Below, piece by piece: positions 44,318 to 54,517 of a stretch of 64,000 nt of DNA (its first letter is position 1; every line of letters begins with the position of its first letter). The position numbers and the translations under genes are program-made. The DNA lies in assembly GCA_041662785.1 (NCBI GenBank), contig JBAZRW010000001.1, forward strand, positions 186,001 through 250,000. The letters run 5' to 3'. Source of the DNA: Bdellovibrionales bacterium (GTDB lineage: Bacteria; Pseudomonadota; Alphaproteobacteria; UBA9219). The notes beneath the pieces were generated by a model that was not told the DNA's origin, ran no database searches, and saw nothing but the letters and a program-made list of their open reading frames with translations.

Positions 44318-44704
44318 TTAAAAAGCGCCAAGAACGGCAGATATTTTCTGCTTAAGCGTTTCAGCATTAAAGGGCTTAACAATATAATTGTTCACGCCCG
44401 CTTCCTTGGCGGCGGCCACGTTCTCAACCTTGCTTTCCGCCGTCACCATAATAAACGGCGTGCCAAGCAATTTGGCATCGGCGCGCACTTCCTTCAGAAA
44501 CTGCAAGCCTGTCATGGGCTCCATATTCCAGTCGGAAATCACCAAACCAAAGGTACCTTCACGCAAAATTTTAAGAGCCATAGATCCATCGGTCGCCTGC
44601 GTGACGTTCTTGAAGCCAAGCTGCTTGAGCAAATTTTCAATGATCCTGAGCATCGTCTTATAATCATCGACGATCAGAATGTTCATATTCATATCAACGG
44701 CCAT
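44318..44704 (-). CDS. cheY: Chemotaxis response regulator CheY
   Basis: Single receiver domain, 128 aa, which when phosphorylated binds FliM. It has the acidic pocket IVDD (D13, D14), phospho-acceptor D58 in ISDWNMEPM, the Thr/Ser at VTAES and the Lys in NYIVKPF. The WNMP-like motif after the Asp is typical of flagellar CheY. AAGGAG lies 7 nt before the ATG. It is first of a cheY-cheZ pair; no cheA, cheW or receptor gene is nearby, so they must lie elsewhere. Confidence 0.94.
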   Translation of the reverse strand: MAVDMNMNILIVDDYKTMLRIIENLLKQLGFKNVTQATDGSMALKILREGTFGLVISDWNMEPMTGLQFLKEVRADAKLLGTPFIMVTAESKVENVAAAKEAGVNNYIVKPFNAETLKQKISAVLGAF

Positions 44705-44871
44705 AGGCTGGCTCCTTCTTTACTTAGTTCCCTTCGGGCTAAGATGAAAATGCAGCAAGAACATAAAAAAATGGTTACCAACAGGGCGACTCTTGGGTCT
44801 TCCTCCAGAAAAAAGGGGGATCGCCCTCAAGGCCTTTGATAACAATCAAAATTATTCAAAATATGGAGGGT

Positions 44872-45321
44872 TCAAGCGTGATGTGTAGCCCGAAAAGAAG
44901 GGGCCTTACCCTGTCCAGACCCTATGGCATGATTATCTTGCTCTTCCATGCGCTTTTGCGTCAGAGAGCGCATATATGCCCCGCCAGGGCCATGCCCCGC
45001 GCTGTTATGGCCATCCTCAGTCGCCGCCATACGGAAGTACGCCATGACAAAAACGCGGATGGCCGCCGTCAAGGACGATCCTTCCGCCTTTCTCACGGCA
45101 ACAACCGTGGCGATATCATGGATAGAAACATGTTCACGACGACAAATCTCGCGCAGACCTGTCCACATCTCTGGCTCAAGCCTCACACTTGTACGATGCG
45201 TTCCTATTGTAATGTTACGGCTAACCAGCCCACATTTTTCTTTTAGCTCAGAGGGTCTGTCACAAAGTTCAACCTGACTTGCCTTCCCAAAAGGGGGCTT
45301 AACATCAAACATCGAGGACAT
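44872..45321 (-). CDS. Ribbon-helix-helix (RHH_4-type) regulator
   Basis: A 149-aa protein. The central segment RNITIGTHRTSVRLEPEMWTGLREICRREHVSIHDIATVV is a ribbon-helix-helix fold of the RHH_4 type common in alphaproteobacteria, with the beta-strand residues THRTSVRL reading DNA. The C-terminal part is polar and probably disordered. GGAG 7 nt before the ATG gives a firm start. Three short inverted repeats lie 45-90 nt upstream (45366-45411), suited to autoregulation. Target genes beyond itself, possibly the divergent cobS, are unknown. Confidence 0.85.
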   Translation of the reverse strand: MSSMFDVKPPFGKASQVELCDRPSELKEKCGLVSRNITIGTHRTSVRLEPEMWTGLREICRREHVSIHDIATVVAVRKAEGSSLTAAIRVFVMAYFRMAATEDGHNSAGHGPGGAYMRSLTQKRMEEQDNHAIGSGQGKAPSFRATHHA

Positions 45322-45634
45322 CTCTTTCTCCTACACTAAAGGGTTGTTGAAGAATGCCTACATATACACACGATGTGTGTGAATACATCCATGTATACAC
45401 GCATGGGTATATTAAAACAAGTGACATTAACCATCATAGGTTGCATAGATATTAGTATGTTATTGTCTTATTTTGTTTTGTGCCTCTTTAGCCACACTAC
45501 AATCATGGCAACCTGTGGTTGTTTTCGTTTTTCTTTTGTTCTTGTTTCTCCGCGCCCTGTGAGCCTTCGCGACAAGTCTTGTCGCTTATGCTAAAAACAA
45601 AAATCGCTCTTATAGAAAATGAGATGACCCCGCC
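45322..45634. other. Divergent intergenic region between the RHH gene and cobS
   Basis: 313 nt, AT-rich toward the middle. It contains the inverted-repeat cluster at 45366-45411 and otherwise no gene, terminator or recognised RNA motif. In particular I do not see a cobalamin riboswitch (B12 box) before cobS. Confidence 0.5.
45366..45411. promoter_or_regulatory. Cluster of three short inverted repeats, possible RHH operator
   Basis: ACACAC-3 nt-GTGTGT (45366-45380), ATACAT-2 nt-ATGTAT (45383-45396) and TATAC-8 nt-GTATA (45394-45411) follow one another in the promoter region shared by the RHH regulator and cobS. Confidence 0.45.
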
Positions 45635-46612
45635 ATGACAACGTACGAAAAGAACCTTCCCGATAGAACCGTTTCAGCCCAGAAAACCTTTGGCCTTGAA
45701 ACAGATTGGCAAGTTCCCGCCTTTTCAAAAACCGATGAGCATGTCCCCGCCATCGATCCGGCCTATCGCTTTGACCATGATACGACGATGGCGATTCTGG
45801 CAGGCTTTGCCTTTAATCGCCGCGTGATGATCCAAGGCTATCATGGCACGGGCAAATCCACGCATATCGAACAAGTGGCCGCGCGTCTTAACTGGCCTTG
45901 CGTGCGCATCAATCTGGATAGTCATATCAGCCGCATTGATTTGATCGGCAAAGATGCCATTGCGCTGCGCGACGGAAAACAAGTTACCGAATTCCGCGAA
46001 GGGCTTTTGCCGTGGGCGCTGCAAAACGCCGCGGCCTTAGTCTTTGATGAATACGACGCGGGGCGTCCCGACGTGATGTTCGTGATCCAGCGTGTGTTGG
46101 AAGCGGACGGCAAGCTGACATTGCTTGATCAAAACCGCGTCCTTCATCCTCATCCCGCCTTTCGTTTGTTCGCGACCGCCAACACGGTCGGCCTTGGCGA
46201 CACGACAGGGCTTTATCACGGCACGCAACAGATCAACCAAGGCCAGATGGATCGTTGGAACATCGTGGCCACGCTCAACTATTTACCCGAAGAGGAAGAG
46301 ATCGCGATTGTGCAGGCCAAGGTTCCCGCCTTTGCTGGCGCAGAAAAGAAAAAGGAAGTCGCCGCGATGGTAGCGCTGGCGAACCTGACACGCCAAAGCT
46401 TTATGAACGGCGATATTGCGACGGTCATGTCGCCGCGTACCGTTATCACATGGGCCGAAAATTGCGTGATTTTCAAGAATACGGCCACAGCCTTTCGCCT
46501 CAGCTTCCTCAATAAATGCGACGAGGCCGAACGCGCCGCGATTGCCGAGTTTTATCAGCGCTGCCTAGATAAAGAACTGGCGTTTTCCACCCGCCATGAG
46601 GTTCGGGATTAG
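45635..46612 (+). CDS. cobS: Cobaltochelatase subunit CobS
   Basis: AAA+ subunit of the aerobic cobaltochelatase CobNST, which inserts cobalt into hydrogenobyrinic acid a,c-diamide. The 325-aa protein has Walker A GYHGTGKST, the MoxR-like Walker B ALVFDEYDAGRPD and sensor segment LFATANTVGLGDTTGLYHGTQQ, all typical of CobS. It starts 9-10 nt before cobT in the same unit. cobN is absent from the window. Confidence 0.94.
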   Translation: MTTYEKNLPDRTVSAQKTFGLETDWQVPAFSKTDEHVPAIDPAYRFDHDTTMAILAGFAFNRRVMIQGYHGTGKSTHIEQVAARLNWPCVRINLDSHISRIDLIGKDAIALRDGKQVTEFREGLLPWALQNAAALVFDEYDAGRPDVMFVIQRVLEADGKLTLLDQNRVLHPHPAFRLFATANTVGLGDTTGLYHGTQQINQGQMDRWNIVATLNYLPEEEEIAIVQAKVPAFAGAEKKKEVAAMVALANLTRQSFMNGDIATVMSPRTVITWAENCVIFKNTATAFRLSFLNKCDEAERAAIAEFYQRCLDKELAFSTRHEVRD

Positions 46613-46621
46613 CCGCGACGC

Positions 46622-48415
46622 ATGACAGAACCCGATCCCCTAACTGCGCTTCGCTTTAAGCGCGCAACAGCGGCGGCCATCAAGGCCATCGGCCACCGCG
46701 CAGAAATAGAGGTCGCGTTTGTGCAAGGCGGTGACGGCCTTGAGGGCGAGCGCGTCAAGATTCAAGAACCTCCATCTACCTTGAACGAAGCCGACCGAGC
46801 ATTGGTACGCGGTTTTGCGGATGCCGCCGCCGTTCGTCTGCGCTATCACGACCCTGCTTTAACGGTAAGCGCCCGCCTTTCCCCACAAGCCGCCAGCGCC
46901 GCAGACGCGCTGGAACAAGCGCGTTGTGAGGCCCTTGGTGCGCGTCACATGGCAGGGATTGGCAGCAATATCGGCGTGGTTCTGGTCGATCATTGCCAGC
47001 AAAAAGGCTTTCGCGCTGTCAAGTCCACCGCCGACGCGCCTCTGGCCGACGTGCTGCATTTACTGGCACATGAAGCGCTTTCCGGCCAACCCATCCCGCC
47101 CATCGCGCAAAAGGCCGTGGCTGTTTGGAGACCCCTTTTAGAAGGCCCCCTTGCGCCGCATTGGCCCAAGCTTCGCGCCGCGTTGCACGATCAAAACGCC
47201 TTTGCCAATGAAGTCGGGCAGGTTTTGCAGTCCTTGGATTTGATCGAAAAAGAAAATGTAAAAACAGCCTCGAACGCAGCGACAGAAAATCCTGCCCCAC
47301 CCGAAAACGCGCCGCCGCCAGACGAAGAAGCGCCAGAGGAACAGCAACAAGCCGCCGCTGCGCAAGGAGAAGAGCAAGGGGAAGCCGAAGCTGATCAAAC
47401 CGCTTTACAAGCTGAAGGCGCAGGCGAAGAAGAAAAGGATGAGGCGAAGGAAAGCGCCCTGCCCTCCACGTCAAGCGATCCATCGCAAGGGCCTGTCACG
47501 ACCTATCGCGTTTTCACAACATCGTTTGATGAAACGGTGGAGGCACAGGATCTGTGCCCACCCGCCGAATTACAACGCCTTCGCCGCCTGTTGGATTATC
47601 AGGTACGTCATGCGCAAAACCTGATCATCCGCCTTGCCAACAAGTTACAGCGACGTTTGATGGCACAGCAGGTTCGCGCATGGGATTTCGATCTTGAGGA
47701 AGGCATTTTGGACGCGGCTCGCCTTGCGCGGGTTGTGGCCAACCCAATGGTTCCGCTCTCGTTCAAAATGGAAAAGGAAACGCCCTTCCGCGATACTATC
47801 GTCACAATTCTGATCGATAATTCAGGCTCTATGCGCGGCAGGCCCATTACGCTGGCCGCCACCAGCGCGGATATTCTGGCGCGGACGCTAGAGCGCTGCG
47901 GCGTGAAGACAGAGGTGCTGGGCTTTACCACGCGCAGCTGGAAAGGTGGGCGGGCGCGAGAAGCTTGGCTGGAATCCATCAAACCGCCACAGCCGGGCCG
48001 CCTTAATGAGCTTCGCCACATCATCTATAAAAAGGCAGACACGCCGTGGCGCCGCGCAAGGGTCAACCTTGGCCTGATGCTGCGCGAGGGTCTTTTAAAA
48101 GAAAACATCGATGGCGAGGCGTTGCTGTGGGCCCATGGCCGCCTTCTCGCAAGACCGGAAAATCGCCGCATTCTGATGGTGATTTCGGATGGTGCACCTG
48201 TGGATGATTCCACGCTGGCGGTCAATCCCGCCAATTACCTTGATCTGCACCTAAGGGCGGCAATCGAGTGGATCGAGACGCGCTCGCCCATTCAGCTGGT
48301 CGCGATTGGCATTGGCCACGACGTCACGCGCTATTACCGCCGCGCTGTCACGCTCACGAACGTCGAAGAGCTGGGCGGCACCATGACCGAGCAGCTCGCC
48401 GCGCTGTTTGATTAA
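46622..48415 (+). CDS. cobT: Cobaltochelatase subunit CobT
   Basis: VWA-domain partner of CobS in cobalt insertion. The 597-aa protein has a helical N-terminal half, an acidic, Ala/Pro/Glu-rich linker (about 215-290) and a C-terminal VWA domain with the MIDAS sequence [15 protein letters not shown], then [13 protein letters not shown] and [19 protein letters not shown]. These are standard CobT features, and the length is near the usual 600-630. Its stop is 6 nt from that of the convergent secA gene. Confidence 0.95.
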   Translation: MTEPDPLTALRFKRATAAAIKAIGHRAEIEVAFVQGGDGLEGERVKIQEPPSTLNEADRALVRGFADAAAVRLRYHDPALTVSARLSPQAASAADALEQARCEALGARHMAGIGSNIGVVLVDHCQQKGFRAVKSTADAPLADVLHLLAHEALSGQPIPPIAQKAVAVWRPLLEGPLAPHWPKLRAALHDQNAFANEVGQVLQSLDLIEKENVKTASNAATENPAPPENAPPPDEEAPEEQQQAAAAQGEEQGEAEADQTALQAEGAGEEEKDEAKESALPSTSSDPSQGPVTTYRVFTTSFDETVEAQDLCPPAELQRLRRLLDYQVRHAQNLIIRLANKLQRRLMAQQVRAWDFDLEEGILDAARLARVVANPMVPLSFKMEKETPFRDTIVTILIDNSGSMRGRPITLAATSADILARTLERCGVKTEVLGFTTRSWKGGRAREAWLESIKPPQPGRLNELRHIIYKKADTPWRRARVNLGLMLREGLLKENIDGEALLWAHGRLLARPENRRILMVISDGAPVDDSTLAVNPANYLDLHLRAAIEWIETRSPIQLVAIGIGHDVTRYYRRAVTLTNVEELGGTMTEQLAALFD

Positions 48416-48421
48416 ATCCGT

Positions 48422-51157
48422 TTAGCTTGCCGCGCCGTGGCAGTGCTTGTACTTCTTGCCACTGCCGCAAGGACACAGCGCGTTGCGCGGCGTGTTGTGC
48501 CATGTATCGGGATTCTGCGAATCAAACGTGTGATGCATGGGAAGGGTGGCCAAGCGATGCCCCGCCGCCTGCGCATGCGCGGCCTGCAACTGCTCTAACG
48601 TCATTTCCTCTGGCGCTAGGCCGTGCAACTCGCGCAGCTCTTGTGCTTGACGAGCCGAGGCATATTCCTCCAGCGTCGGCATACGAACCTTGGCGTGCAT
48701 CAGCGATTTGGTCACGGTTTCGCGGACGCTGTCCAACATCATTTGGAACAAACCGAACGCCTCGCGGCTGTATTCGTTGAACGGGTCGCGCTGGCCATAG
48801 CCACGCAAATGGATGCCCTGCCGCAATTGATCGAGCGCCAGCAAATGATCCTTCCACGCCACATCAAGAAGACCCAGAAGCGCTGCTTTTTCCGCCATCG
48901 CCATACGCTCAGCCCCGACCGTCGCAATCTTCGCTTCCATGGTGTCATCCGCGGCCTTGCGGATACGCTCTTCCATTTCCTCTTCCGCGATGCCTTCTTC
49001 GTGGCCCCAATCCATAATAGGGAGGTCTAGCGCCAGCAGATCGGCCACGCGCTCATTCAGTCCCGTTAAATCCCATTGTTCAGGATAGGAATGGGGAGGA
49101 ATGGCATGCACCACCATCGTGTGAATAATATCGTGGCGCAAATCAACGATCGTCTCGCTGACCGACTCCGCGTGCATGATATCTTTGCGCTGTTCGTAAA
49201 TAACTTTGCGCTGATCGTTCATGACATTGTCAAACTTAAGCAGGTTTTTACGAACGTCAAAGTTACGCGCTTCCACCTTTTGCTGCGCCTTTTCCAAAGC
49301 GGTGCTGATCCACGGATGCGCGATTTTCTCGCCCCCGCGCAACCCCAGCTTGGCCAAAACGGCCTCCATCCTGTCCGAGCCGAAAATGCGCATCAGATCA
49401 TCTTCAAGCGATAGATAAAACATCGATGAGCCCGGATCGCCCTGACGGCCAGAGCGGCCACGCAGCTGATTATCAATGCGGCGTGATTCATGCCGCTCCG
49501 TTCCAATCACGAACAGGCCGCCCGCCCCCCGCGCCTTTAGCGCGTCGGTGGCGATATCGTCGCGAATGGCCTGCGCACGGCGATCATATTCCGCCTTGTC
49601 CGTGATGCCGCCAAGCTCCTGCTCTAGGCGCATATCCAGATTGCCGCCCATTTGGATGTCCGTGCCGCGACCCGCCATGTTGGTGGCAATCGTGACCGTG
49701 CCGCTGCGTCCCGCCTGCGCGATAATGGTCGCTTCTTGCTCATGGTAACGGGCGTTCAAAACGCTGTGCTTGATGCCGTTTTTCTTCAAAAGATCGGACA
49801 ACACTTCCGATTTTTCAATCGACACCGTACCAACCAAAACGGGCTGGCCACGGTCTTGGCATTCTTTGATCTTAAGGGCGATGGCCTGATATTTCTCGGC
49901 CATCGTGCCATAGACTTCGTCTTCGCTATCAATGCGGGCGGCAGGAACATTCGTTGGAATCTCCACCGTCTCAAGATTGTAAATCTCGGCAAACTCCGCC
50001 GCTTCGGTCATCGCCGTACCCGTCATGCCCGCCAGCTTGGGATAGAGGCGGAAGTAATTTTGGAACGTGATCGAGGCAAGCGTCTGGTTTTCGCGCTGAA
50101 TGGCCACATGCTCCTTAGCCTCAAGCGCCTGATGCAGTCCGTCCGAGTAACGGCGACCATCCATCATACGCCCCGTAAACTCATCGATAATGATGACCTT
50201 GCCGCCTTTGACGATATAGTCCACGTCGCGCGCAAACATTTTATGCGCCCGCAAAGCTTGGTTGACGTGATGCACAACCGTAATGTTCTGCGCGTCATAA
50301 AGCCCGCCACCCGGTGTCAAAAGGCCGCTTTCGCCCAGCAATTCTTCGATATGTACGTTGCCCTCTTCGGTCAGCGTGGCCGTCTTGGCCTTTTCGTCCA
50401 GCTCATAGTCAACGTCAATCAGTTGCGGGATCAACGCATCAACCTTCAGATAAAGATCCGACGAATCCTCGGCAGGGCCAGAGATAATCAGCGGCGTGCG
50501 CGCCTCATCGATCAAGATGCTGTCCACCTCGTCCACGATGGCGTAATTAAAGGGACGCTGGCAAAGCTCCTTAGCTTCAAACTTCATATTATCGCGCAAA
50601 TAGTCAAAGCCGAACTCGTTGTTCGTGCCATAAGTGATGTCGGCATTATAGGCAACCTGACGCTCTTCGTCCGTCAAGCCATGCACAATGCACCCCGTCG
50701 TCAAACCCAAAAAGCCATAGACACGCCCCATCCACGCGCTGTCGCGCTTGGCCAGATAATCGTTCACCGTGACAACATGCACGCCCTTGCCCGACACCGC
50801 GTTGAGGTAAACAGCCAGCGTCGCCACCAACGTTTTACCCTCGCCCGTTTTCATCTCGGCGATTTTGCCCGAGTGAAGGACGATGCCACCACGCAATTGA
50901 ACATCAAAATGGCGCTGGCCTAGAACACGCCTTGCGGCCTCACGCACCGTCGCAAAAGCTTCGGGCAAAATGTCATCCAGCGTTTCGCCTTTTTCCAGAC
51001 GGCTCTTAAACTCAAGCGTCTTGGCGCGAAGCTGCGCATCGTCCAGCTTGAGAAAATCCGGCTCTAACGCGTTAATCGACGCGACAAGGGTATCTTGAGC
51101 CCTTAAAATCCGGTCATTATGGGAACCAAAAAACTTACGCGCCAACGCTGTAATCAT
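48422..51157 (-). CDS. secA: Preprotein translocase ATPase SecA
   Basis: Motor of Sec-dependent export. The 911-aa protein has Walker [22 protein letters not shown], the DEAD-like [20 protein letters not shown], the second nucleotide fold ([27 protein letters not shown]) with [15 protein letters not shown], the helical wing/scaffold ([21 protein letters not shown]) and the C-terminal zinc-binding tail [18 protein letters not shown]. Both domains are intact. The ATG at 51157 has GAGG upstream; a TTG precedes it. Its leader contains alternative hairpins (51185-51237). Confidence 0.97.
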   Translation of the reverse strand: MITALARKFFGSHNDRILRAQDTLVASINALEPDFLKLDDAQLRAKTLEFKSRLEKGETLDDILPEAFATVREAARRVLGQRHFDVQLRGGIVLHSGKIAEMKTGEGKTLVATLAVYLNAVSGKGVHVVTVNDYLAKRDSAWMGRVYGFLGLTTGCIVHGLTDEERQVAYNADITYGTNNEFGFDYLRDNMKFEAKELCQRPFNYAIVDEVDSILIDEARTPLIISGPAEDSSDLYLKVDALIPQLIDVDYELDEKAKTATLTEEGNVHIEELLGESGLLTPGGGLYDAQNITVVHHVNQALRAHKMFARDVDYIVKGGKVIIIDEFTGRMMDGRRYSDGLHQALEAKEHVAIQRENQTLASITFQNYFRLYPKLAGMTGTAMTEAAEFAEIYNLETVEIPTNVPAARIDSEDEVYGTMAEKYQAIALKIKECQDRGQPVLVGTVSIEKSEVLSDLLKKNGIKHSVLNARYHEQEATIIAQAGRSGTVTIATNMAGRGTDIQMGGNLDMRLEQELGGITDKAEYDRRAQAIRDDIATDALKARGAGGLFVIGTERHESRRIDNQLRGRSGRQGDPGSSMFYLSLEDDLMRIFGSDRMEAVLAKLGLRGGEKIAHPWISTALEKAQQKVEARNFDVRKNLLKFDNVMNDQRKVIYEQRKDIMHAESVSETIVDLRHDIIHTMVVHAIPPHSYPEQWDLTGLNERVADLLALDLPIMDWGHEEGIAEEEMEERIRKAADDTMEAKIATVGAERMAMAEKAALLGLLDVAWKDHLLALDQLRQGIHLRGYGQRDPFNEYSREAFGLFQMMLDSVRETVTKSLMHAKVRMPTLEEYASARQAQELRELHGLAPEEMTLEQLQAAHAQAAGHRLATLPMHHTFDSQNPDTWHNTPRNALCPCGSGKKYKHCHGAAS

Positions 51158-51534
51158 CAAAAAAACCTCAACGGAAGTGTCAGTTAAGGGGCGTCTACCC
51201 CTTACGAATCAGGCCTCTTGCACGACAAGACGCCCATGACGTTTTATATGGGGACGAAGTCTTTGAAAAGCAAGATATCACTGCCTTTTTTTTCCACCCA
51301 ATAACAAGGGTCTAGCCATAAAAAAACGGCCTCGCGCCCTCCCTCCGCCATGGGCAAGGCTGTTTTTAAAAAAAAAAGGCTTGCTTTATGTGTCGTAGTG
51401 TAATAGTGTGGTGTTACGGCGTGAGCCGGCGAACTTGCCAAAAACGGACCAAAAATTCGAATGTCTTTTCTGCCAACGATAAAACGGACTATAAAACTAA
51501 CGAACGCTTTTGGCCTATAAACGGAAACACGCCT
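51158..51534. other. Divergent intergenic region between secA and the histidine operon
   Basis: 377 nt. The secA side (51185-51237) holds mutually exclusive hairpins and a short leader frame. The middle contains runs of A and T near 51320-51380 and an imperfect hairpin. The his side (51390-51534) shows no His-codon-rich leader peptide or attenuator, so the his operon is probably not controlled as in enterobacteria. Confidence 0.55.
51185..51237 (-). promoter_or_regulatory. Possible leader switch before secA
   Basis: Stem 1 pairs TAAGGGG with CCCCTTA (51185-51191 with 51198-51204). Stem 2 pairs GGGCGTC with GACGCCC (51189-51195 with 51229-51235). They share bases, so only one can form. A 12-codon frame (51237 down to 51202, [11 protein letters not shown]) ends in the stem-1 arm, but it has no ribosome binding site. 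A regulatory role is inferred. Confidence 0.35.
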
Positions 51535-53184
51535 ATGAAAAACCTGATGCGCCCCGATCTTTTTGCCCTTAAGCCCTACGTTTCCGCAAGGACGCTGTCG
51601 GGCAACACGACCGCCGCCATCGGCCTTGATGCCAACGAAAACCCATGGCCGCCTGCGGGACCGCTGGCCGCACTGTGCCCCGTCAACCGCTATATCGGCG
51701 AGGCGATGGACGCGCTGCAAGACCGGATCGCGCAAATCAATGATGTGCCTGCCAAAAAAATCGCCTTGGGGCGCGGCAGCAGCGAGTGCATCGACCTGCT
51801 GATTCGCCTTTATTGCCGCGCAGGACAGGACGAAATCCTGATCTGCCCGCCGACGTTTACAATGTATCAGGTGTTCGCCGCTACGCAAGGCGCGACCACG
51901 CTGTCCGTGCCTTTGCTGGAAAACGGTCAGTTGGATGTGCCCGCGATTTTGGCCACCTGCACGCCCAACACAAAACTGATTTTTATTCCCACACCGAATG
52001 CGCCGATGGGGCATGCCGTGAATAAGGCCGATATTCTGGCGCTGTGCAAGGCGCGGGCGGATAGCTCGGTCATCGTCGCGGATGAAGCCTATGTCGCCTT
52101 TACGGATGAACCGCGCGGCTTGCAAGATGAGCTTCAAAACAACCCAAATCTTGTCCTTTTGCGCACACTTTCGAAGGCTTTCGCGCTGGCGGGCGAGCGG
52201 ATCGGCTTTATGATCGCCAGCGACGAGATTATCGAGATGATCCAGCGGATCACCGCGCCCTATCCCATCGCGCAGAGCGCCGCGCAAGCGGCGCTGGAAG
52301 CGCTGTCGCCCAGCGGACTCCTTTTGGCACAAGAGCGTCTTTCCCTTTTGAAAAGCGAGCGAGCAAGGGTCGCGGCCTTTCTGCCGCAATCGCCATTTGT
52401 CACACGCGTTTTCGACAGCGTGACAAACTTTTTCCTGATTCAAGTTAAAGATGCGGACGAGGTAACGACGATGCTGGCGCGTTATGGCATTCGCGTGCGC
52501 CCCAACGTCTGCGCGATTCCCCATACCTTGCGCTTTTCTCTGGGCACGCCTGAAGAAAATGACATTCTTCTTAAGGCGCTGGGCATCACCTTAACGGCCA
52601 GCAAAAAAACGCTGAGGCTCACCAATGTTTCGCGCAAGACCAAAGAAACGCAAGTTGATGTAACGGTCAATCTGGATGCGCCGTCTTTTGCACAAATTGA
52701 CACGGGCATCGGCTTTTTCGATCATATGCTGGAGCAAGTCGCACAGCATGGCGGCTTTGGCCTCGCCCTAACGTGCAAGGGTGATCTGCGTATCGACGCG
52801 CACCACACGATTGAGGATTGTGCCCTGACCCTTGGCGAGGCGATGAAAAAAGCGCTGGGCGACAAGCGCGGCATTGGCCGCTATGGCTTTTCCACGCCAC
52901 TGGATGAAACACTGGCCAGCGTAACGCTGGACCTGTCGGGACGCGGCGCATGCGTGTTTATGGGCACGTTTAAGGTCGAGCGCGTGGGCGAAATGCCAAC
53001 GGAAATGGTGCAGCATTTCTTCCACTCCTTTGCCGAAGCGCTGGGCGCAGCGATCCACATCACGCTTAACGGCGAGAATGACCATCACAAGATTGAGGCA
53101 GGGTTCAAGGCTTTGGGCCGCGCCTTGCGTCAAGCCTTAGCGCAAGAAGGCAACACCATCCCCTCGACCAAAGGAAGCCTATGA
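51535..53184 (+). CDS. hisC/hisB: Fused histidinol-phosphate aminotransferase (HisC) and imidazoleglycerol-phosphate dehydratase (HisB)
   Basis: One 549-aa polypeptide carrying two histidine-pathway enzymes. Residues 1-352 are HisC, a fold-type I PLP aminotransferase: DANENP, IPTPNAPMG, VADEAYVAF and the PLP lysine K214 in TLSKAFALAGERIGF. After a linker of about ten residues, 362-549 are IGPD: RKTKETQVDV, GIGFFDHMLEQVAQHGG, DAHHTIEDCAL, HFFHSFAEALGAAIH and NDHHKIEAGFKALGRAL, with the metal-binding His clusters intact. The HisN phosphatase domain that enterobacterial HisB carries is absent. I use the ATG at 51535. The 3' end overlaps hisH as ATGA. No frameshift or internal stop is seen at the junction. 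Confidence 0.93.
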   Translation: MKNLMRPDLFALKPYVSARTLSGNTTAAIGLDANENPWPPAGPLAALCPVNRYIGEAMDALQDRIAQINDVPAKKIALGRGSSECIDLLIRLYCRAGQDEILICPPTFTMYQVFAATQGATTLSVPLLENGQLDVPAILATCTPNTKLIFIPTPNAPMGHAVNKADILALCKARADSSVIVADEAYVAFTDEPRGLQDELQNNPNLVLLRTLSKAFALAGERIGFMIASDEIIEMIQRITAPYPIAQSAAQAALEALSPSGLLLAQERLSLLKSERARVAAFLPQSPFVTRVFDSVTNFFLIQVKDADEVTTMLARYGIRVRPNVCAIPHTLRFSLGTPEENDILLKALGITLTASKKTLRLTNVSRKTKETQVDVTVNLDAPSFAQIDTGIGFFDHMLEQVAQHGGFGLALTCKGDLRIDAHHTIEDCALTLGEAMKKALGDKRGIGRYGFSTPLDETLASVTLDLSGRGACVFMGTFKVERVGEMPTEMVQHFFHSFAEALGAAIHITLNGENDHHKIEAGFKALGRALRQALAQEGNTIPSTKGSL

Positions 53185-53777
53185 TTGCCATCCTTGACAG
53201 CGGCGTGGCCAACTTAACATCGGTACAGGCGGCGCTGAATCGTTTGGAGGCAGACAATGTTATCACGGATGATCCCAAGGTTTTGCAGGCGGCTGAGCGC
53301 GTGATTTTGCCCGGTGTTGGCACGGCAGCCTCAGCGATGAGAAGCCTACGCGCCAAAGGGCTAGACGATGTTATCCGCTCGCTGACGCAACCCGTGTTAG
53401 GCATTTGCTTGGGGATGCAACTGCTGTTCACGCGATCAGAGGAAGGCGCGGATTGCCTTGGAATCATTGGGGGCAATGTGCAGCACCTTCCCGCCGCGCA
53501 TAACTTTCCCTTGCCGCATATGGGCTGGAATCAGCTAGAGCTTTCGGCAAGCGATCACCCCCTTTTACAAGGCGTGCAGGAAGGCGCGTTCGTGTATTTT
53601 GTTCACAGCTTTGCCGCGCCCGTCGGCGCTTATACGCTGGCGCAAACGACCTATGGTCAGTCCTTCACAGCCACCGCGGCGCAGGGCAACTTTATGGGCT
53701 GCCAGTTTCACCCAGAGCGCTCTGGCGCGGTGGGGAGCCTTATCCTTCGCAACTTTATCGGGATGAAAAACGCATGA
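53181..53777 (+). CDS. hisH: Imidazole glycerol phosphate synthase glutaminase subunit HisH
   Basis: Class I glutamine amidotransferase that feeds ammonia to HisF. The 198-aa protein has VILPGVGTAASAM, the nucleophile C76 in GICLGMQLLF, and the His-Glu pair in CQFHPERSG near the C-terminus. It overlaps the fused hisC-hisB stop and the hisA start by ATGA on both sides, so the three are translationally coupled. Confidence 0.95.
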   Translation: MIAILDSGVANLTSVQAALNRLEADNVITDDPKVLQAAERVILPGVGTAASAMRSLRAKGLDDVIRSLTQPVLGICLGMQLLFTRSEEGADCLGIIGGNVQHLPAAHNFPLPHMGWNQLELSASDHPLLQGVQEGAFVYFVHSFAAPVGAYTLAQTTYGQSFTATAAQGNFMGCQFHPERSGAVGSLILRNFIGMKNA

Positions 53778-54514
53778 TCCTTTTTCCCGCCATTGATTTG
53801 AAAGACGGCGCGTGCGTTCGTCTGGCGCAAGGTGATTTTGACGCCGCGACCCACTATGCCTTCGACCCCGTCGCACAAGCCAAAACCTTTGAGGACGCAG
53901 GCGCGACGTGGCTGCACGTTGTCGATCTGGACGGCGCGAAGGCGGGCTGCGTGCAGCAGCTCTCGCTCATCACGGCTATCACGCAGCAAACAGCGCTGAA
54001 GGTTCAGGTCGGCGGCGGCATAAGGCGTAAAGAAGACATTACCGCCCTTCTTGCAACGGGCGCGGCGCGTGTGATTATTGGCAGCCTTGCCATCAAGCAA
54101 CCCGCTCTTGTTCGCGCTTGGCTTGACAAATTCGGCGGCGATAAAATCGTGCTAGCGTTTGATGTTCTTTTGAACACCACGGGTCTTCCCGAGGTCGTGA
54201 CAGAAGGCTGGCAAGAAGGCTCGGCCCATTCTTTGTGGAACGCACTAGACACCTATCGCGGCAGTGATCTTAAAACCATTTTATGCACGGACGTGTCGCG
54301 TGACGGCATGATGACAGGCGCGAACCGTTCTCTTTATGCCAAAATCCAGCAAAAACGATCTGACCTTTTCGTGTTGGCGTCAGGCGGGGTCAACACGCTG
54401 GACGATGTTATGGCACTGGAAGCGCAGCGTCTTGGCGGCGCGATTATCGGCAAAGCTTTGTACGAAGGCGCGATTGATCTTAAAGCGGCGATTGCCGCCA
54501 CAAAAGAGGCTTAG
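53774..54514 (+). CDS. hisA: Phosphoribosylformimino-5-aminoimidazole carboxamide ribotide isomerase HisA
   Basis: TIM-barrel Amadori isomerase of histidine synthesis. The 246-aa protein has FPAIDLKDGACVRLAQGD with the catalytic Asp, LHVVDLDGAKAG, QVGGGIRRKEDI, AARVIIGSLAI and, in the second half, TDVSRDGMMTGAN with the second catalytic Asp and ASGGVNTLDDVMAL. It starts in an ATGA overlap with hisH; hisF follows after 3 nt. Confidence 0.95.
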   Translation: MILFPAIDLKDGACVRLAQGDFDAATHYAFDPVAQAKTFEDAGATWLHVVDLDGAKAGCVQQLSLITAITQQTALKVQVGGGIRRKEDITALLATGAARVIIGSLAIKQPALVRAWLDKFGGDKIVLAFDVLLNTTGLPEVVTEGWQEGSAHSLWNALDTYRGSDLKTILCTDVSRDGMMTGANRSLYAKIQQKRSDLFVLASGGVNTLDDVMALEAQRLGGAIIGKALYEGAIDLKAAIAATKEA

Positions 54515-54517
54515 GAC

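Noticed and set aside
49652..50923. 423-codon + strand frame opposite secA
   Set aside because: Antisense to conserved SecA motifs; Arg/His/Asn-rich composition and no ribosome binding site.
51315..51375. Possible his attenuator or terminator
   Set aside because: The hairpin is imperfect and no His-rich leader peptide is encoded; A/T runs alone are not evidence.
51244..52524. Long minus-strand open frame (426 codons) opposite the hisC part
   Set aside because: It lies antisense to a confidently assigned aminotransferase, has a Arg/Gln/His-heavy composition typical of antisense frames and matches no family.
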